NCBI GenBank assembly: GCA_007922305.1
Contig: ML677373.1
Location: 12,822,127-12,886,126 of the forward strand
DNA: 64,000 nt
Source: Dermatemys mawii
Lineage: Eukaryota > Chordata > Testudines > Dermatemydidae
Direction of reading: 5' to 3'
This document shows positions 24,396 through 36,839 of this stretch, in pieces. A model generated the notes under the pieces. That model searched no databases and was not told where the DNA came from. It saw only the letters and a list, made by a program, of their open reading frames with translations. The position numbers and the translations under genes were made by a program. Each line of letters starts with the position of its first letter. Position 1 is the first letter of the stretch.

Positions 24396-24412
24396 AGAGA
24401 GAGAGAGAGAGT
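24396..24412. repeat. (GA)n microsatellite
   Basis: Eight GA units occur just outside the CpG island at 23400-24220. A similar mixed CA/GA run lies at 22988-23015. Confidence 0.8.
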
Positions 24413-24822
24413 GGAGCACAAAGAAGAAACAAGAAAGCACTGCAGGTTTAAAAAACAAGGGAAATAAAGTAAAGTCAGAAAAAAAAATCAAGCCCATCTA
24501 AATGGAAACCTACAGAATAAGGATTTTTAAAAGGAAATGGAGGAAGTGAAGGGGCAGGAGAGAGACGGTATATTTTATTTAGCTATAGAAAGCTTTACAC
24601 ATCATTTTGAATTTGTGATGGATTGGCTATTTTTAAAACAAAACACACTCGCACTCTTTCTCTCTCTCATTTTAAATGTTTTTGGCCTCCGTTATCCCTT
24701 CTTTTGATTCCACTTATGATTTTGAAAGGCTAATGGGTTTGTTCTCAAGTCTGAAAATGAAATTGAGCCAATTCTGTAAATACCAAAGCCAGGTTGATGT
24801 GGGGATTGATAGAATTATTTAT

Positions 24823-25179
24823 TACAGTAGAATCGTGGTCCGTTTACTGAACCTTAATAATCGAAACCTCCTTTCTGAACTACAGGTGTGCTGGCCATTA
24901 AACTAGGAGTTTGAGACAGGATTAGGAAAACAGTAAATTATGAGCGGCCAAGCTTCAGTTCTGCAGAACACCTAACTTTGATAGTGTTGGAGTTAAATAT
25001 CTGTGGATCTTAAAAGTTCCATAGAAGTTAACTTGAGTACACTTGAGTTTAGGCACCTGGCTATAAATTGGAAGGCTGATGAGTGAGACCCACAAATTCC
25101 CAATTTTCTGAACCCCCAATTATCCAAACCAATTTAGTGGAGTCCAAGCAGTTAGGAAAACAATCAGAATTCTACTGTA
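24823..25179. mobile_element. TA-flanked MITE, 357 bp, degenerate
   Basis: TACAGTAGAATCGTGGTCCG and, inward from the right, TACAGTAGAATTCTGATTGT are terminal inverted repeats starting with TA. A CCAATTATCCAAACCAATTT motif lies near the right end. Confidence 0.7.
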
Positions 25180-25439
25180 CTTTCATGGTGCTTTAAATGC
25201 AAATAAAATGACAGATCTCTGAATATTTTACAATCTAGATTATACACAACATCCGGGAATGACAAGCAAAAGGGAAGTCAAGAGGGTATAGAAGGACGAG
25301 AGCTGTAACAGTGTAAGATCATGAGATGTACTTAATGCTACATATGCATCTTTTTAGTTCCTCTTTGGATTTTTAAAAATAAGTTAAGTACATTTAAGTT
25401 GTAGATATTTTCTAAATAAAGGTCAGGTTGAAAGTAGTT

Positions 25440-25745
25440 TCTGAGCAGGGGTCCAGAGTCAAGGCTTCAGGGTTCTGATCCTGCCTTAGAGACGGATTCA
25501 CTGTGTAATCTGGGACAAATCACTAGTAGGCCTTATCCCACAAATACTCCATATATGGAATTTCTATTGATGTCAATGAGAATTCTGCACTCAGAGGGGT
25601 TAATGGATTGGACTGTTAACTTCTCCGTGCCTCAGTTTCCCCACATATAAAATAAGTCTAATAATATTCACCACTTGGGGTTGTTTGGAGACTGAACTGA
25701 ATAATGTTTGTAAAGCATTTAGAGATTCTTAGATTAAAGGCTTTA
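25440..25745 (+). repeat. MIR-like SINE
   Basis: TGTAATCTGGGACAAATCAC, CCTCAGTTTCCCCACATATA and TAAAGCATTTAGAGATTCTT follow the order of the MIR core and tail, with an extra stretch in the middle. Confidence 0.65.
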
Positions 25746-27894
25746 TGGAAATACAATATTATTATTATAAAAATGGTCTGAAGAGCAGGAACCCACGGGA
25801 ATTAAACCCTCTTGTAATTTCTGAAGGATTAAGAAAGAAATTCAAAGAAAGGGCACTTCATTCCTACCTATTCCTGGGTTGGAATAGAGAAGGAAAACTG
25901 AATAGAAAATACCTAATCAAGAATCTTTATCAATTGAGATTAAAAGAAAATCATGCTAACTGTTTAGAGTAATTGAAAGCCCACAGAAAACAGAGCAGTT
26001 CTGCAATAGGATACAGTATGCTGATTTATTTGTGGTTTAGCTTTAAAACTATTTCCTGATTTTTATCTTTATTTTGTAAAAATACTATAATATTCTAGAA
26101 TAAGGGGTCTAAAATTGTATGGCTTATAATAGTGGTTTTGGATGATTACTCTGGAATATTGCAATATTTATATGGGGGTATAGAACAGGATGGCTAAGCA
26201 AGTTATTATAACTTTCCAAATTATCTGCTAAAGCTATTTACAAAATGCTTTCTCTTTTCTTTTCTTTTCGTTATTGACTCACTTCATACAGGCCTGCAGT
26301 GCCATTGTGGTATGGAAGATGTGCATATAATAGGAATTAGTGATAACCGTTTCATTTTTGCAAGCAGATATGCACAGTCTGAAAATATTTTATTCATGCT
26401 CCTAGTGCCTTTGGTGTAGGGATATACTATCTCCTCTTGGGATGATAACATATGTGCTGATAGAGCTACAGCTCAATTTGCAGTAAGCTTCCGCCTTCGG
26501 AATGGTTTGCAGTAGCCGACAGTTTCAAGGGAACTATTTGACCGCTCTGCATGTGCCTTTCAGTCAGCCCCAGTCAGAATGTGCTGCTGCTGGTAGTGCA
26601 GAAATGAGAATTTGAGTGGGAGCACTTTAAAGCAGGTATTGTATGCAAAATGTCCTTTCCTTTTCTCTTTTACTGTGTCTGGAGCTCTGTAGCAAGGCAT
26701 TGAAGAGGTTTTTAATCAAATCTTTGATTGTGTAGCGTGTATAAGGAATAAGGCAAAATAATTTAAAATAACTTAAAACTGGAAGGGGGAATTCTTACAT
26801 TTAAAAAATAATTAATTGCTCTGACTAATTTTTTCCATATGTTTTATGTCAGATGTTAGAAAATTACAATATTTTGAAGTTTGTATGATGATGAGAGAAA
26901 TTAAATGAAAAAAAGTGATTGGAAAGGGGTTTCCTTAAAAAAAAAAAAAGTTGACTAATACCATTTAAGGGTGATTTTGGGCAGGACTTGGAGTATTCAT
27001 TTCATCTGGGCCACACTGATTATAGGGTGCTGGGTTTTTTTTCCCCCCCAATTATATTTAGCAATGTATATTTATATAGACGGCATATATACATATTACA
27101 TACTCCATATGAAATGTGTATTCTCTTTTTTTATGGCTTTACTAAAAAACAGGATTTGCTTTGTTTTACTCATGAAAGAAAATTGAACAGACTATTTCAA
27201 GCTGTACTGAAAGTGACAGATGATTAAATTGGGTAAAAGAAGGAAAGCGGAGGCCCTTTTGTACTAAAGAAAGGGAGATGGCACACTCTAGCTATACCCA
27301 ATTTCCTTTTACAGGTTCTTCCAGAGTTATAAATAGATCCTTTAGGGGCTAGCCAACTCTTGTTTCATTGTTTTGTTTCCTACTGTCAGCAATGGCTAAC
27401 TCTTATTGTGCAGTCTGGGTCCCAGGTATAGCAATGCTGGCCACAGGGTTCTAACTGTCACAACAATCATGTCCTTTATTCTCTTTGTGACCATAGAAAC
27501 ACGCGTAGTAAGGCAGAAAATCTGCCTTTATTACATTCTTCCCAGCTCTCATGGCTTCATTGTAAGGTTCCTAATTTTTTTTTATTTTCTGATTTAGAGG
27601 CCTGGCTGAGTTTTGTTTTCTGGCCTGTAAAAGTCAGAACAATCCCTTTTTATTGCAGGTGATATTTAAGCTGCTTTACAACCACTCTTGAAATCTGTAA
27701 CTGTTAAATTTGAGGAGCATAATCTTGGCAAATTGGCAGCTCTGTCTGGTTCACAAGCACCAATATTTGTTTACTACACTTAGATGGACCCATAAAAAAA
27801 AAAAAAAGACTGTGATAATTACTTAGTTTATAAGACTGTTGAAGTATATACATAAAATAAGATATGTCATGAAGATTTGCGAAGAGAGAGAGAG
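25746..27894. other. AT-rich DNA, no feature recognised
   Basis: Long A/T runs, for example near 26935-26950, and no supported exon or repeat. Confidence 0.5.
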
Positions 27895-28255
27895 TAGTCT
27901 AATGGTTAGAACAATTAACTAGGAATCAGGAATTTTGGATTCTAGTGTCAGTTTGGACACTCAGCGTAAGACAGGCCTGCACAACTCGGAAAGCAGCAAG
28001 GGCCGTATTACTGCAAAAAATCCAGCTGCAGGCCGAAAAGCCCCACCCTCACCCTGCCCCCATCCACTTCCCCCCCACCCCACCACTTGGCTTGCCCCAC
28101 CCCTACTCACCCCCCATGGGCTGCACAGTGAGGCTATGCGGGCCGCATGTTGTGCAGGCCTGGTGTAAGACATTGGGCAAGTCCCTTAACCTTTCTTTGA
28201 TTCAGTTTTCCCTTTTGAAGAATAAGGATTATAATACTTGCAGGGACAATACCAG
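27895..28255 (+). repeat. MIR-like SINE, split by a hAT element
   Basis: The left piece contains AGTCTAATGGTTAGAACAAT and GGATTCTAGTGTCAGTTTGG. The right piece resumes with GGGCAAGTCCCTTAACCTTT. The hAT insertion (27972-28162) lies between. Confidence 0.7.
27972..28162. mobile_element. hAT non-autonomous element, 191 bp, inside a MIR
   Basis: Terminal repeats CAGGCCTGCACAAC occur at both ends in inverted orientation. Flanks GCGTAAGA (27964-27971) and GTGTAAGA (28163-28170) match at seven of eight. A MIR-like SINE continues on either side. Confidence 0.85.
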
Positions 28256-29756
28256 GTTAAATCTCTCTCAGTCACACACACAAAATGCCCTTATATGTGT
28301 AACTACTAACTTAGATTACAAAAACTTAAAGAATTCTAAACATCTCATTTGTAGGTCATCAGCTGTGCTGCTTATTACTTTGCTTTTCTCGGCACGGACA
28401 GTGGAAACAGACTAGTCACTTTCTTTTTTCTATCAGTTTCCATTGCCTGGTTCTCTTGTATTAGCATAATCCTGTAATACCTAGGCTGCAGATACTGCAA
28501 GGGAATGTGTAAATCCAGACTCAAAAATCTGTTTTAATTTATTTTTAGAAAAATCATGGTAATATATTAATATTAGGTTTTATAAAATGTTATTTGTACA
28601 AAAACTAAGCTTGGGGCCTAAATTACTCAACAGTGACCTTTCATTAATTATTGTTTTTTAAAGTCCTATAGGGCTACAGAAGGGCAACATATTGGTGCTA
28701 CATAACGCATGTGTTCTATTATAAAAACAGCATCCACAAGTTCACACATGGACTCATCCTGAGAGACACTGAGAACATACAACTTATATAGATTTCAGTG
28801 GGAAATAGGGGTACTTAGTGATTCTCAGAACTAGTCTGAAAGCTTACAGGAAATATGCAGTATTTTCTATTGCATGAGGGAAATTTCATGACACCTGCAG
28901 CTCTGGGCAAATTTTAAAAATCAGATTCTCAATTGAGGACCAAATGACCCCATTAATAGAAGGGCTTCAGATTGGGACATGTAGACTGTAAGAGCTTGAT
29001 TTTCATGATGATGCTAGCTCGGGGATTGATGTGGGAGGGAAGAGGCAAAAAAGGTGATGTTCTTGCAACAAGAATCTCTGCTATCTCATTCCCAGCATTC
29101 CCTATTTACTATGCCTACATTTCCAGCATTCCCATATTTGCCTCGCCCAGTTTATTTCTTCTTCTCCTGTAGACACAGAGGTATAAGACCCCTCACAGCT
29201 TCTCCTACAGATGCCAAAATAATGTTATGGCATGAAACTTTTAGCTTTCTAGAAAAATCATCTGGGGTATGTCGAAGGATTATCCACACCCACTCTCTAC
29301 ATTCTGCATAGCAGTTCGCCTGAATCATTTCTTTGGGAAAAATTCTCTCTTCTTCAGTCTCTTCAGAGAGTTTATTACTTGCAAATACTGGTTATCAGAA
29401 ACCAGTCTATATATGATTTGGATGATCTGATATATGGAAATATTCTCCCAAAAATCAGAATGTAATTTAAAAAAAATTAAAAATTGCTTTGAAATCTGAA
29501 AGTGTCTTCTGAGCCAGATAATTGACATTTACATTAGTTTTATAATTTATATAGCACCAGGTGCATGTTGGGTGCAGTTAAGAGACTCTGCAGTAGGGAG
29601 CCTTACCCGTTAAGCCACCAGGGCTACAATGTCTGTGGGTGACAGGTTCTGACTTGTGAGGAGACTGGCAGCAATATTATGGAAGAGGGTGAAGATTACA
29701 GAAAGGAGATTTTGGAGGGCTCTAGCAGAGGAATAAAGTGCTTCTCTCCTCTGTTT

Positions 29757-29872
29757 GTGGGAGCACATTTTACAGATTAAAACACTTGTGAGATAGGTAT
29801 TAGCCCCATTTTACAGATGAGTTGAGGAAACTAAAGCAGAGAATTCAAGTGATGTGCCCAGGGCCACAGAGG
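29757..29872 (-). repeat. MIR-like SINE, antisense
   Basis: CCCCATTTTACAGATGAG, then GATGTGCCCAGGGCCACAGA, is reversed MIR sequence. A MITE begins immediately after it. Confidence 0.6.
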
Positions 29873-30145
29873 GTAGGTCTGCACTGTAATTAAAAACCCT
29901 CAGTTGGCCCATGCCAGCTGACACAGGCTCATGGGGCTCAGTCTACAGAGCTATTTAACTGCAATGTAGACATTCGGGCTCGGTTTGGAGCTTGGGTTCT
30001 GGGGCCCTTCCCGCTTATGCGGTCCTAGAGCCAGGCTCCAGCTCAAGCCCAAATGTTTATGCTGCAATTAAACAATCTTGGAGACCAAGCCCAACTCAGC
30101 TGACACAGGTCAACCATGGCTGATTTACTGCAGTACAGACATACT
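29873..30145. mobile_element. Fold-back MITE next to a MIR fragment
   Basis: AGGTCTGCACTGTAATTA and, inward from the right, TATGTCTGTACTGCAGTAA are inverted termini. A second inverted pair inside is ACATTCGGGCTCGGTTTGGA against its complement near 30035-30053. CAGCTGACACAGG occurs twice. The limits are good to a few bases. Confidence 0.65.
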
Positions 30146-31929
30146 CAGAGAGAATTTAGTGTTGAAGATGGATTAGAAATCACAAGTTTCTGGCAGTTTC
30201 ATAAGACCTCTCCCTAGCTCATTTTAGAGATATTAAATATACGTTCCTGTCAACTAACATACTTCATTCTATAGGAAGATTGAAGATGATGCAGATCTTA
30301 GTTCTCCATATTTTCTGAGATTTAATATAGTTGTTACACAATAAGAGCAGTAATTTTAAACATATAAACCACAGAAGTCCAACATAGAAAAGACTATTTA
30401 GATAATCCAAACCATTCCCTTTCCAAAATAGAATACAGTCCCCTGAAGAAGCTTGCATCAGATATTGAATTATTCCTATACTTTAAATACACATCAATGG
30501 TAGAAGATTAAAAACTACTTTTCATCAACCATTTTCTTCCTCCTCTCTCTAATTGCTGTCTAGGTAGAAAACTAAATTTTGCTCCCATTCATGTAACTTG
30601 CTCTAGGGAAGTTTTCACTGACCCCATATGGGGCAGAACAGAATTAATCAGTTTAACAGTTCTGTGAGCCACCAAGTTGCTGTCCAACTTACGACTGAAA
30701 CAATGTAGTTTAGGGATCTTGCTAGCAGGGTTTCAACAAGTTTTATTTTATATAAAAGACATCAGAAAGCCATGCTATAAACAGCTTAGAGGGGGAAGTT
30801 TAGTTGACTAGTTAAATTCTCAGGGGAAATTGCTGCACTAGACAAACTACACTAGCTCCCTTTCATCTTTGATATAATATCTGCCTAAAGGCCCCTGGAA
30901 GATGCTGGAGGTACTCTCTCAAGAGATCAGAAGCCTTCAAGACCATTCAGCTGTGACATAAATGGTGATGTGAGTTACATGTCAACATAAGTGGCAAAGC
31001 AGTGTAATTTGCACCATGTTAGCATTTAGAAGGATGATGGTGTGTAAAAAACACAAACGTAACTTGTACCAGTTTAGTATCCTATGGAGGCCAAATACAG
31101 CCCCCAACATAAGCTTGTGCAACTTCAATTGTAATCAGTGAGATTTCCAGCTGCTTACATCAAGTCTGAATTTGGCTCCAGGATCATTGAGTCTGGTCTG
31201 GGCATAAGTGCAGGAGTGCGAATACAGATGCAAGTGCACATGTGGGGTGCTGTTTTATCATACACGCACGCGTTAGCTGCTTATTTTCTTACAACCTCTT
31301 TCATCACCTAGGCCCTCATTTTGAAAATCTGCTGAATGCCCATTCAATGCATTCACCACTTACACACTTTTCTGGATAGATTTATTTGCAGTCACATCAG
31401 TTATTTGTGAGCAACCCAATTGACTTGTTATAGTCATACATGCAAGTTACACATCTGCAGTCCAATCATTCTATTAATTGCACCACTGCTTTTCATAGTT
31501 CTGATTTTGGCACAGAGATTTCCCGAGGAGCTTGACCTGTTTATTCCTTGCTATATGCCTATCCTCTCCTGTGCAGTATTAAAGCAAGTAATAGTAACCC
31601 TCACCATAACTAAGGCAGAAAAACAGTTTCTGTTACATTCACACTTGTCCTGAACATTTGTCCTTTGGGATGTAGTATTCAGTGTACGGGCTCTGCCTAA
31701 AGGTTTTAAGAGAGCTTGATTAAAATCCCTTCAGCTGTTTTCCAGTTACATGGGTGGAGGGGGAGGAAGAATTCCAATTGTAATTAAATGTGATGGCTGA
31801 GGCTTGAAACATGGTATGGATGTAGGACTCATTGAGGATTGGTGCCTTTGCCCAGAAAAGGAAAAATGTATTCAAAATTTAAAAAAGCAACAAGCAACTA
31901 AAAATAATTTCTGAGCATAGTCTTTAGAT

Positions 31930-32551
31930 CAGGGGTTGGCAACCTGCGGCATGCGTGCCAAAGGTGGCATGCAGGCTGATGTTTAGTGGCACTCTGCTGC
32001 CAACTGGGGTCCCAGCCGCTGGGCCCGCTCAGCCCGCTGCCTGTCTGAATGAATGGAATCCCAAGCCAGCAGCAGGCTGAGCGGGGCCAGCAGCTGGGAC
32101 CAGGGCCAGTGCTAGCCATTAGGCGACCTAGGCAGTCGCCTAGGGTGCCAGGAATTGGGGGTGGCATATTGGCAGCCTCGGTGGCAAATAGGCAGCAGCT
32201 CAACACTTCTTTTGCCATCAGCGGCATTTCGGTGGCAACTGCTCCTTGCCGATTTTGCTGCCACTGGCAATTCGGCGGCAGCTTCTCGGCAATAAGGATT
32301 TTTTTTTCTTCACCACATAGGGCAGCAAAAAAGCTGGCACCAGTCCTGGCTGGGACCCCAGCTGGCAGGGGCCTTGGCTGGCAAGAGCCAGGGAATGGAA
32401 CCCCAGACCGGCAGTGGGCTGAGCTGCTCAGCCCGCTGCCAATCTGGAGTTCTGTCCGCCAGCCCCTGTAAATGTAAAATGTATTACTGGCACGCAAAAC
32501 CTTAAATTAATGGAGACTTGGCACACCATTTCTCAAAGGTTGCTGACCCCG
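31930..32551. mobile_element. hAT non-autonomous element carrying a nested hAT
   Basis: The ends are CAGGGGTTGGCAACCTGCGG and, inward from the right, GGGGTCAGCAACCTTTGAG. Flanks CTTTAGAT and TATTAGAT agree at six of eight. A second element (32101-32348) sits inside. Long open frames on both strands here are repeat-derived. Confidence 0.8.
32101..32348. mobile_element. Nested hAT-like element, 248 bp
   Basis: Ends CAGGGCCAGTGCTAGC and CAGGACTGGTGCCAGC form an imperfect inverted repeat. Perfect 8-bp duplications GCTGGGAC flank it (32093-32100, 32349-32356). The interior includes GTCGCCTAGGGTGCCAGG. Confidence 0.8.
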
Positions 32552-32764
32552 TATTAGATATTTGCTAAGATCTTTTTAGCAGCGCTAAATGTAGAGGCAA
32601 CAGGAAGGAACTTCAGGGCAACCACTCAAAGTTTTGTCCTAGAACTACAGTAAATGACAATAGAATAAGTGTTATATCCCCCAGAGTTCTTCCCATTTAA
32701 ATCGGTCTTTGATTATTTCTGACAGTTCCTACCACCCACAGCCAATAGCCTGCTTTCCCATCAT

Positions 32765-33000
32765 TATTTGTATTAGAGTAGCACCTAGAGGCCCCAGCTA
32801 AAATCAGTTGCACACGATACTATACAAACATGACGCAGTCCCTGCCTTCAAGGGCTTACAATTTAAATAGACAAGAAAGAATGGGAGGAGAAACAGATGT
32901 ACAGAGCAGTTAAGTGACTTGCCCAAGCTCACACAGCAAGTTGCTGGCAGAGATGGGAGTAGAATCCAGCTCTCTTACTCCCAATGCCCTACTCAGATGA
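32765..33000 (-). repeat. CORE-SINE/MIR-like repeat with sauropsid tail, antisense
   Basis: TTATTTGTATTAGAGTAGCA and GCAGTCCCTGCCTTCAAGGG precede TGACTTGCCCAAGCTCACAC, an order seen in ancient amniote SINEs. Confidence 0.6.
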
Positions 33001-33189
33001 ACCAAGTTTTTCCCCTAACTACTTCTCATTTTACAATGCCAATTTGCAGACAGCTGATCTTGCTTCAGACAATGCTAGTGATCTCCTTTTCCATGTTACC
33101 AAGCAGCAAGGTTTTCCACATTCAACCTCCAATTACTTTTCCGGGTCAGTTTTGTGTGGTTTACAAGCCATAGTAGGATTTATCTGTCT

Positions 33190-33355
33190 GCAATCCCCTC
33201 CCCACCCCCCAACTCCTTTTTGGGTCAGGACCCCTATAATTACAAACACCCTGAAATTTTAGATTTTAATAGCTGAAATCATTAAATTTACAATTTTTAA
33301 AATCGTATGACTGTGAAATTGATCAAAATAAATAATAGATTTGGTAGGGCCCTTG
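33190..33355. mobile_element. Probable DNA-transposon fragment
   Basis: The right end TTTGGTAGGGCCCTTG, inverted, reads CAAGGGCCCTACCAAA, similar to a common hAT-like terminus. The interior is AT-rich. The left end was not identified. Confidence 0.35.
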
Positions 33356-34005
33356 CAATAGGTCTCATATATTAACAGACTTAGGACAAACACACTGTGT
33401 CAAAAGAACACAATGGTATACTTATGACTTGTGTCTACAGTAACACTGTATCAACATAACTCCTATGCTACCATTATACCTTATGTCATCAGTAACAATG
33501 TTGACCTTGATTAGTAACATTGTGTCAACATTCCAAATAGTAATTTTAAGCCTGAAATAACTGTTTATACAAAAATATGTTTCACCTTTCAACAAACACT
33601 CTTCCAATCTATGCATAGAAAAGAATCACACATTTAATTTTATACCCCTGACTATTCTAGGACATTTAAAAAAGGGATCCAAAGGAAATGTCAGACATTG
33701 GACAAATTTTACTCAGATGGCAGTTCTTAAAATAGTCATAACCAATTGAGAATACACTTTTATAACAATAAACTACCATAGAATATTCAAGAAATTCATA
33801 AACTACAATAAAATTCTGAAAACTGATCCTTAACAGTCACAGATTCTCCTTTTTACTCATGAAGGTTATGCTAGGATTTCCATTTTAACTATAGAAGCAC
33901 TCTCACACACTGTAGTTTCATGATAATACTACACTTCCTAAAGCCAAAACAAACAAAAATCACCACTATTCATTGACTAGTGTGCATACTGTTAGTACCT
34001 ACTCA

Positions 34006-34195
34006 AAAAGAGTGGAACATACAGTAGGCGTCATCTCAACCTTTTCATGTTCTCTCTCTCTCTCTTCTCTATTGCTATTGTACGATCCACTCTATGCACC
34101 TGATGAAGTGGGTTCTAGCCTTAGTCTCTAAGGTGCCACAAGTATTCCTCATTCTTTTTGCAGATACAGACTAACATGGCTACTGCTCTCAAACC
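34006..34195 (+). mobile_element. Short PLE 3'-end insertion with 12-bp target duplication
   Basis: The piece is flanked by perfect copies of AGTACCTACTCA (33994-34005 and 34196-34207). It contains CACCTGATGAAGTGGG and then, after an internal deletion, TTAGTCTCTAAGGTGCCACA. It ends with the extension (ACTAACATGGCTACTGCTCT) on its right side. No protein-coding part remains. Confidence 0.75.
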
Positions 34196-34539
34196 AGTAC
34201 CTACTCAGTTAATCAGTATATGATAAACAAATACCAAAGCAATTCCTTTATCAACAGCACCTTCCTTACAATCCTCTGACTTCCTACTAACTCTTCTTGC
34301 TACAGGTTTGCCCTCTTATAAGATTTCCCCCCCCCATAAAGCCTTTTTAGAGCAAAGTCAAGCAGCTGCAACCCTAAAACAACCATTTTACAACTGACAG
34401 CTGTTGGCTATATCTGTTTCTTTTTCCAGCTAGTTAATACCTGCTATATTTTTCCTTTTCTGTAACTGATATAGTATCTTTTCACAAGATTTCCAAATTA
34501 ATTACCCCGTCGAGATCATACATGAAACAGAGACTTCTT

Positions 34540-34700
34540 TGGGTGCTCTAGTGCCTAATGTTGGGAACTGAGAACTAGGGCTTTTGGATTTGATTCCTGA
34601 TTGTGGCACTGATTCATTATATGATCTTGGACAAGTCACTTAACCTCTAGGCCTGCTTCATATGTAAAATGCAGGAAAATACTGATGACATTATTAGGAA
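34540..34700 (+). repeat. MIR-like SINE
   Basis: GATCTTGGACAAGTCACTTA then ACCTCTAGGCCTGCTTCATA are MIR-core phrases, followed by TGTAAAATGCAGGAAAATAC. Confidence 0.6.
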
Positions 34701-35018
34701 TACCCTCAACCTCATAATATTCATTCTACTCACCTCTCCAGTTCAGGATTTGAATAATTCACAATTAAAAGACTCTGTGTGATAGGCGGCAGGTGTGAGT
34801 CCGATCTAGACAAAGATGAAGTTAAAGCCCAGGAAGTAGAGAGGGAAGTTGTCTTTCCATTGACTTAAGGCACAACCCTTCATCTCCAAATAATCTTAGA
34901 ATTTGTCTCCAACTGCTCAAACACTTAGAATTGACACATTAGCAGACTGGATCTTTGCAGAAGCACACCTGAGGAAGAAAACAATCGATGATCTATTTTG
35001 GGGTGCATATTTTGCTAT

Positions 35019-35204
35019 GAGGAGTACTTGTGGCACCTTAGAGACTAACACATGTATTTGGGCATAAGCTTTTGTGGTCTAAAAAACACTTAGTCCACCA
35101 AAGCTTATGCCCAAATAAATTTGTTTGTCTCTAAGGTGCTAACAGTTCTCCTAATTCTTTTTGCTGATACAGACCAACATGGCTACCACTCTGAAACCTG
35201 TCAC
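35019..35204. mobile_element. Fold-back PLE derivative with right-side extension
   Basis: Inverted arms (35019-35083 and about 35093-35152) share GGAGTACTTGTGGCACCTTA and its complement around a loop near 35084-35092. The extension GACCAACATGGCTACCACTC follows on the right only. TATTTTGCTAT (35008-35018) and TATTTTGATAT (35205-35215) are a 10/11 target duplication. Confidence 0.7.
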
Positions 35205-36082
35205 TATTTTGATATGCTAGCCTACTCTTTCTGTGCATAGATCTGTATTCTTTCCAGTATATTCACAAGACCAATGGGTATAAAAAGGCTAATGCTGCCC
35301 AGTCTTACTGTAAACTCAGAATATGTGGCTGTGATACATAATTAAAAATAAAAAATAACACATTCAGTATCTGTTCCAACACTAGAGAGGGACTTGAATG
35401 AAAAACTTGCACCCAGGGCACCCTTAAATTTGGGTAAACCTACGTCTGAATGCTGCAGCATGGACTCATCTCTAGTTAATACCATGTATGCCTCATCTAG
35501 AGCCCACAGTCACAGGCTTGGAATTCTGAATAAAAGTCCTCTCTATTTGGTCTCTAGTTAATAACTACTTCCAAAAACTGATTGATAAGGACTTGAGGGA
35601 TGACTCCATGCACCAGGTCCATGGGAGTAGAAGTACAGCTGAAGAAAAGTTTCTGTTTTTAAAAGGAGCCTTCTAATTTGAGGGGAAAACTAACTCTTCT
35701 AAAAAGGGTTAGCTTTGTCAAGGAATCCAAGCCAGACTTTATCGAGGCAACTGCTTCAGGGTACACTTTAATAAAATTTTAAAAAATTACATTACCCTCC
35801 CCCCCCAAAAAAAACCAGAGAGAATTCTGCCCTCTTGTGCATATGTATTATGAAGCACTCTTTAATTTCATGATCACATTCTATTTTTTCCACAAGACCC
35901 CTGCCTCACTAAGTACACAAGATGGATGGTACTTACTGAATGGGTAGCTATACAATGTTTCTTTTTGTCCTCATAATTCAATGTGTTGCCCATATCTTAT
36001 CATGTCTTGTCTTATCATGATATCATGCCCATATCTTATCACACTATTCTACCTCTGCTGTGAACATGATATTGTTAATGTT

Positions 36083-36150
36083 CTCACTGTGAGAGAAATA
36101 TTACTCCCATTTTATAGAATGGAACTGAGGCACAGAGAGATTAAGGCCAA
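36083..36150 (-). repeat. MIR-like fragment, antisense
   Basis: CTCCCATTTTATAGAATGGA then CTGAGGCACAGAGAGATTAA is reversed MIR 3' sequence. Confidence 0.45.
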
Positions 36151-36231
36151 CATTTGCAAAAGTTCCCACTAATGCTGGATGTCCCGTTTGAAACAGCTAG
36201 AGCCTTATTACTCAGAGTACTTAGCATTTTG

Positions 36232-36405
36232 GTGGTGTTTTATAACAAACATTTATTGTTCAAAACATTGTACAGACATTAACTATTCAATCTTCAGAAC
36301 ATCCCTGGAAGATGTGTGAATAAATATTATTAATCCCCTTTTACAGATGGGGACAGAAGGGTGAAGTGATTTGGCCACACCCATCTTTGAATCACACCCC
36401 TGGTT
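36232..36405 (-). repeat. MIR/L2-like fragment, antisense
   Basis: TGTACAGACATTAACTATTC, TAATCCCCTTTTACAGATGG and AGTGATTTGGCCACACCC fit reversed old SINE/LINE tails. Confidence 0.5.
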
Positions 36406-36417
36406 TCTTCTGCTTCA

Positions 36418-36680
36418 CCAAATAAAATTCAGGCTCCTTGTCTTCAACAAGGCCTCTTACACCTGACCACCTCTACCTGCCAGCTTGCCTCTTCCCAACT
36501 TGTATCCTCCTCACACTTCTGCCATGGACACCAGCTTTATTCACCTGTTTGTCAGCTTCTCATGGGAATGTCTCTATACCTTCTTCCATACTACCCCTTC
36601 TGCCTGGAGAGTATTGCCCTCTGTAGGGCCCCTCCTTTAAATCTCTCCTCACAACACATTTCAGCTGTGATGCCTGTGAG
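36418..36680. repeat. L2-like LINE fragment
   Basis: AAGGCCTCTTACACCTGACC, TTCTGCCTGGAGAGTATTGC and AAATCTCTCCTCACAACACA resemble the coding-side 3' part of L2-type LINEs. Confidence 0.45.
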
Positions 36681-36839
36681 AAATCTACCAGTGGATGATG
36701 GCTGAGATGAGAGTCAGATGGGGAGAACTGGCATTTAATCTGTAATGAAAATGCAAATACATATGTCTATTAAACCAGTGTCTGTCTGTATCCCTCTCCC
36801 CACACTTCGTGGGCCACTTGTCTTGAGCCTGTCAGCTCG

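Larger units (their letters stand above)
28256..31929. other. No gene recognised; MIR fragment and MITE only
   Basis: The antisense MIR (29757-29872) and fold-back MITE (29873-30145) are the only named items. The rest is AT-rich. Confidence 0.5.

Noticed and set aside
31898..32497. 199-codon minus-strand and 140-codon plus-strand open frames
   Set aside because: Both lie inside nested hAT elements and change character at the insertion borders.
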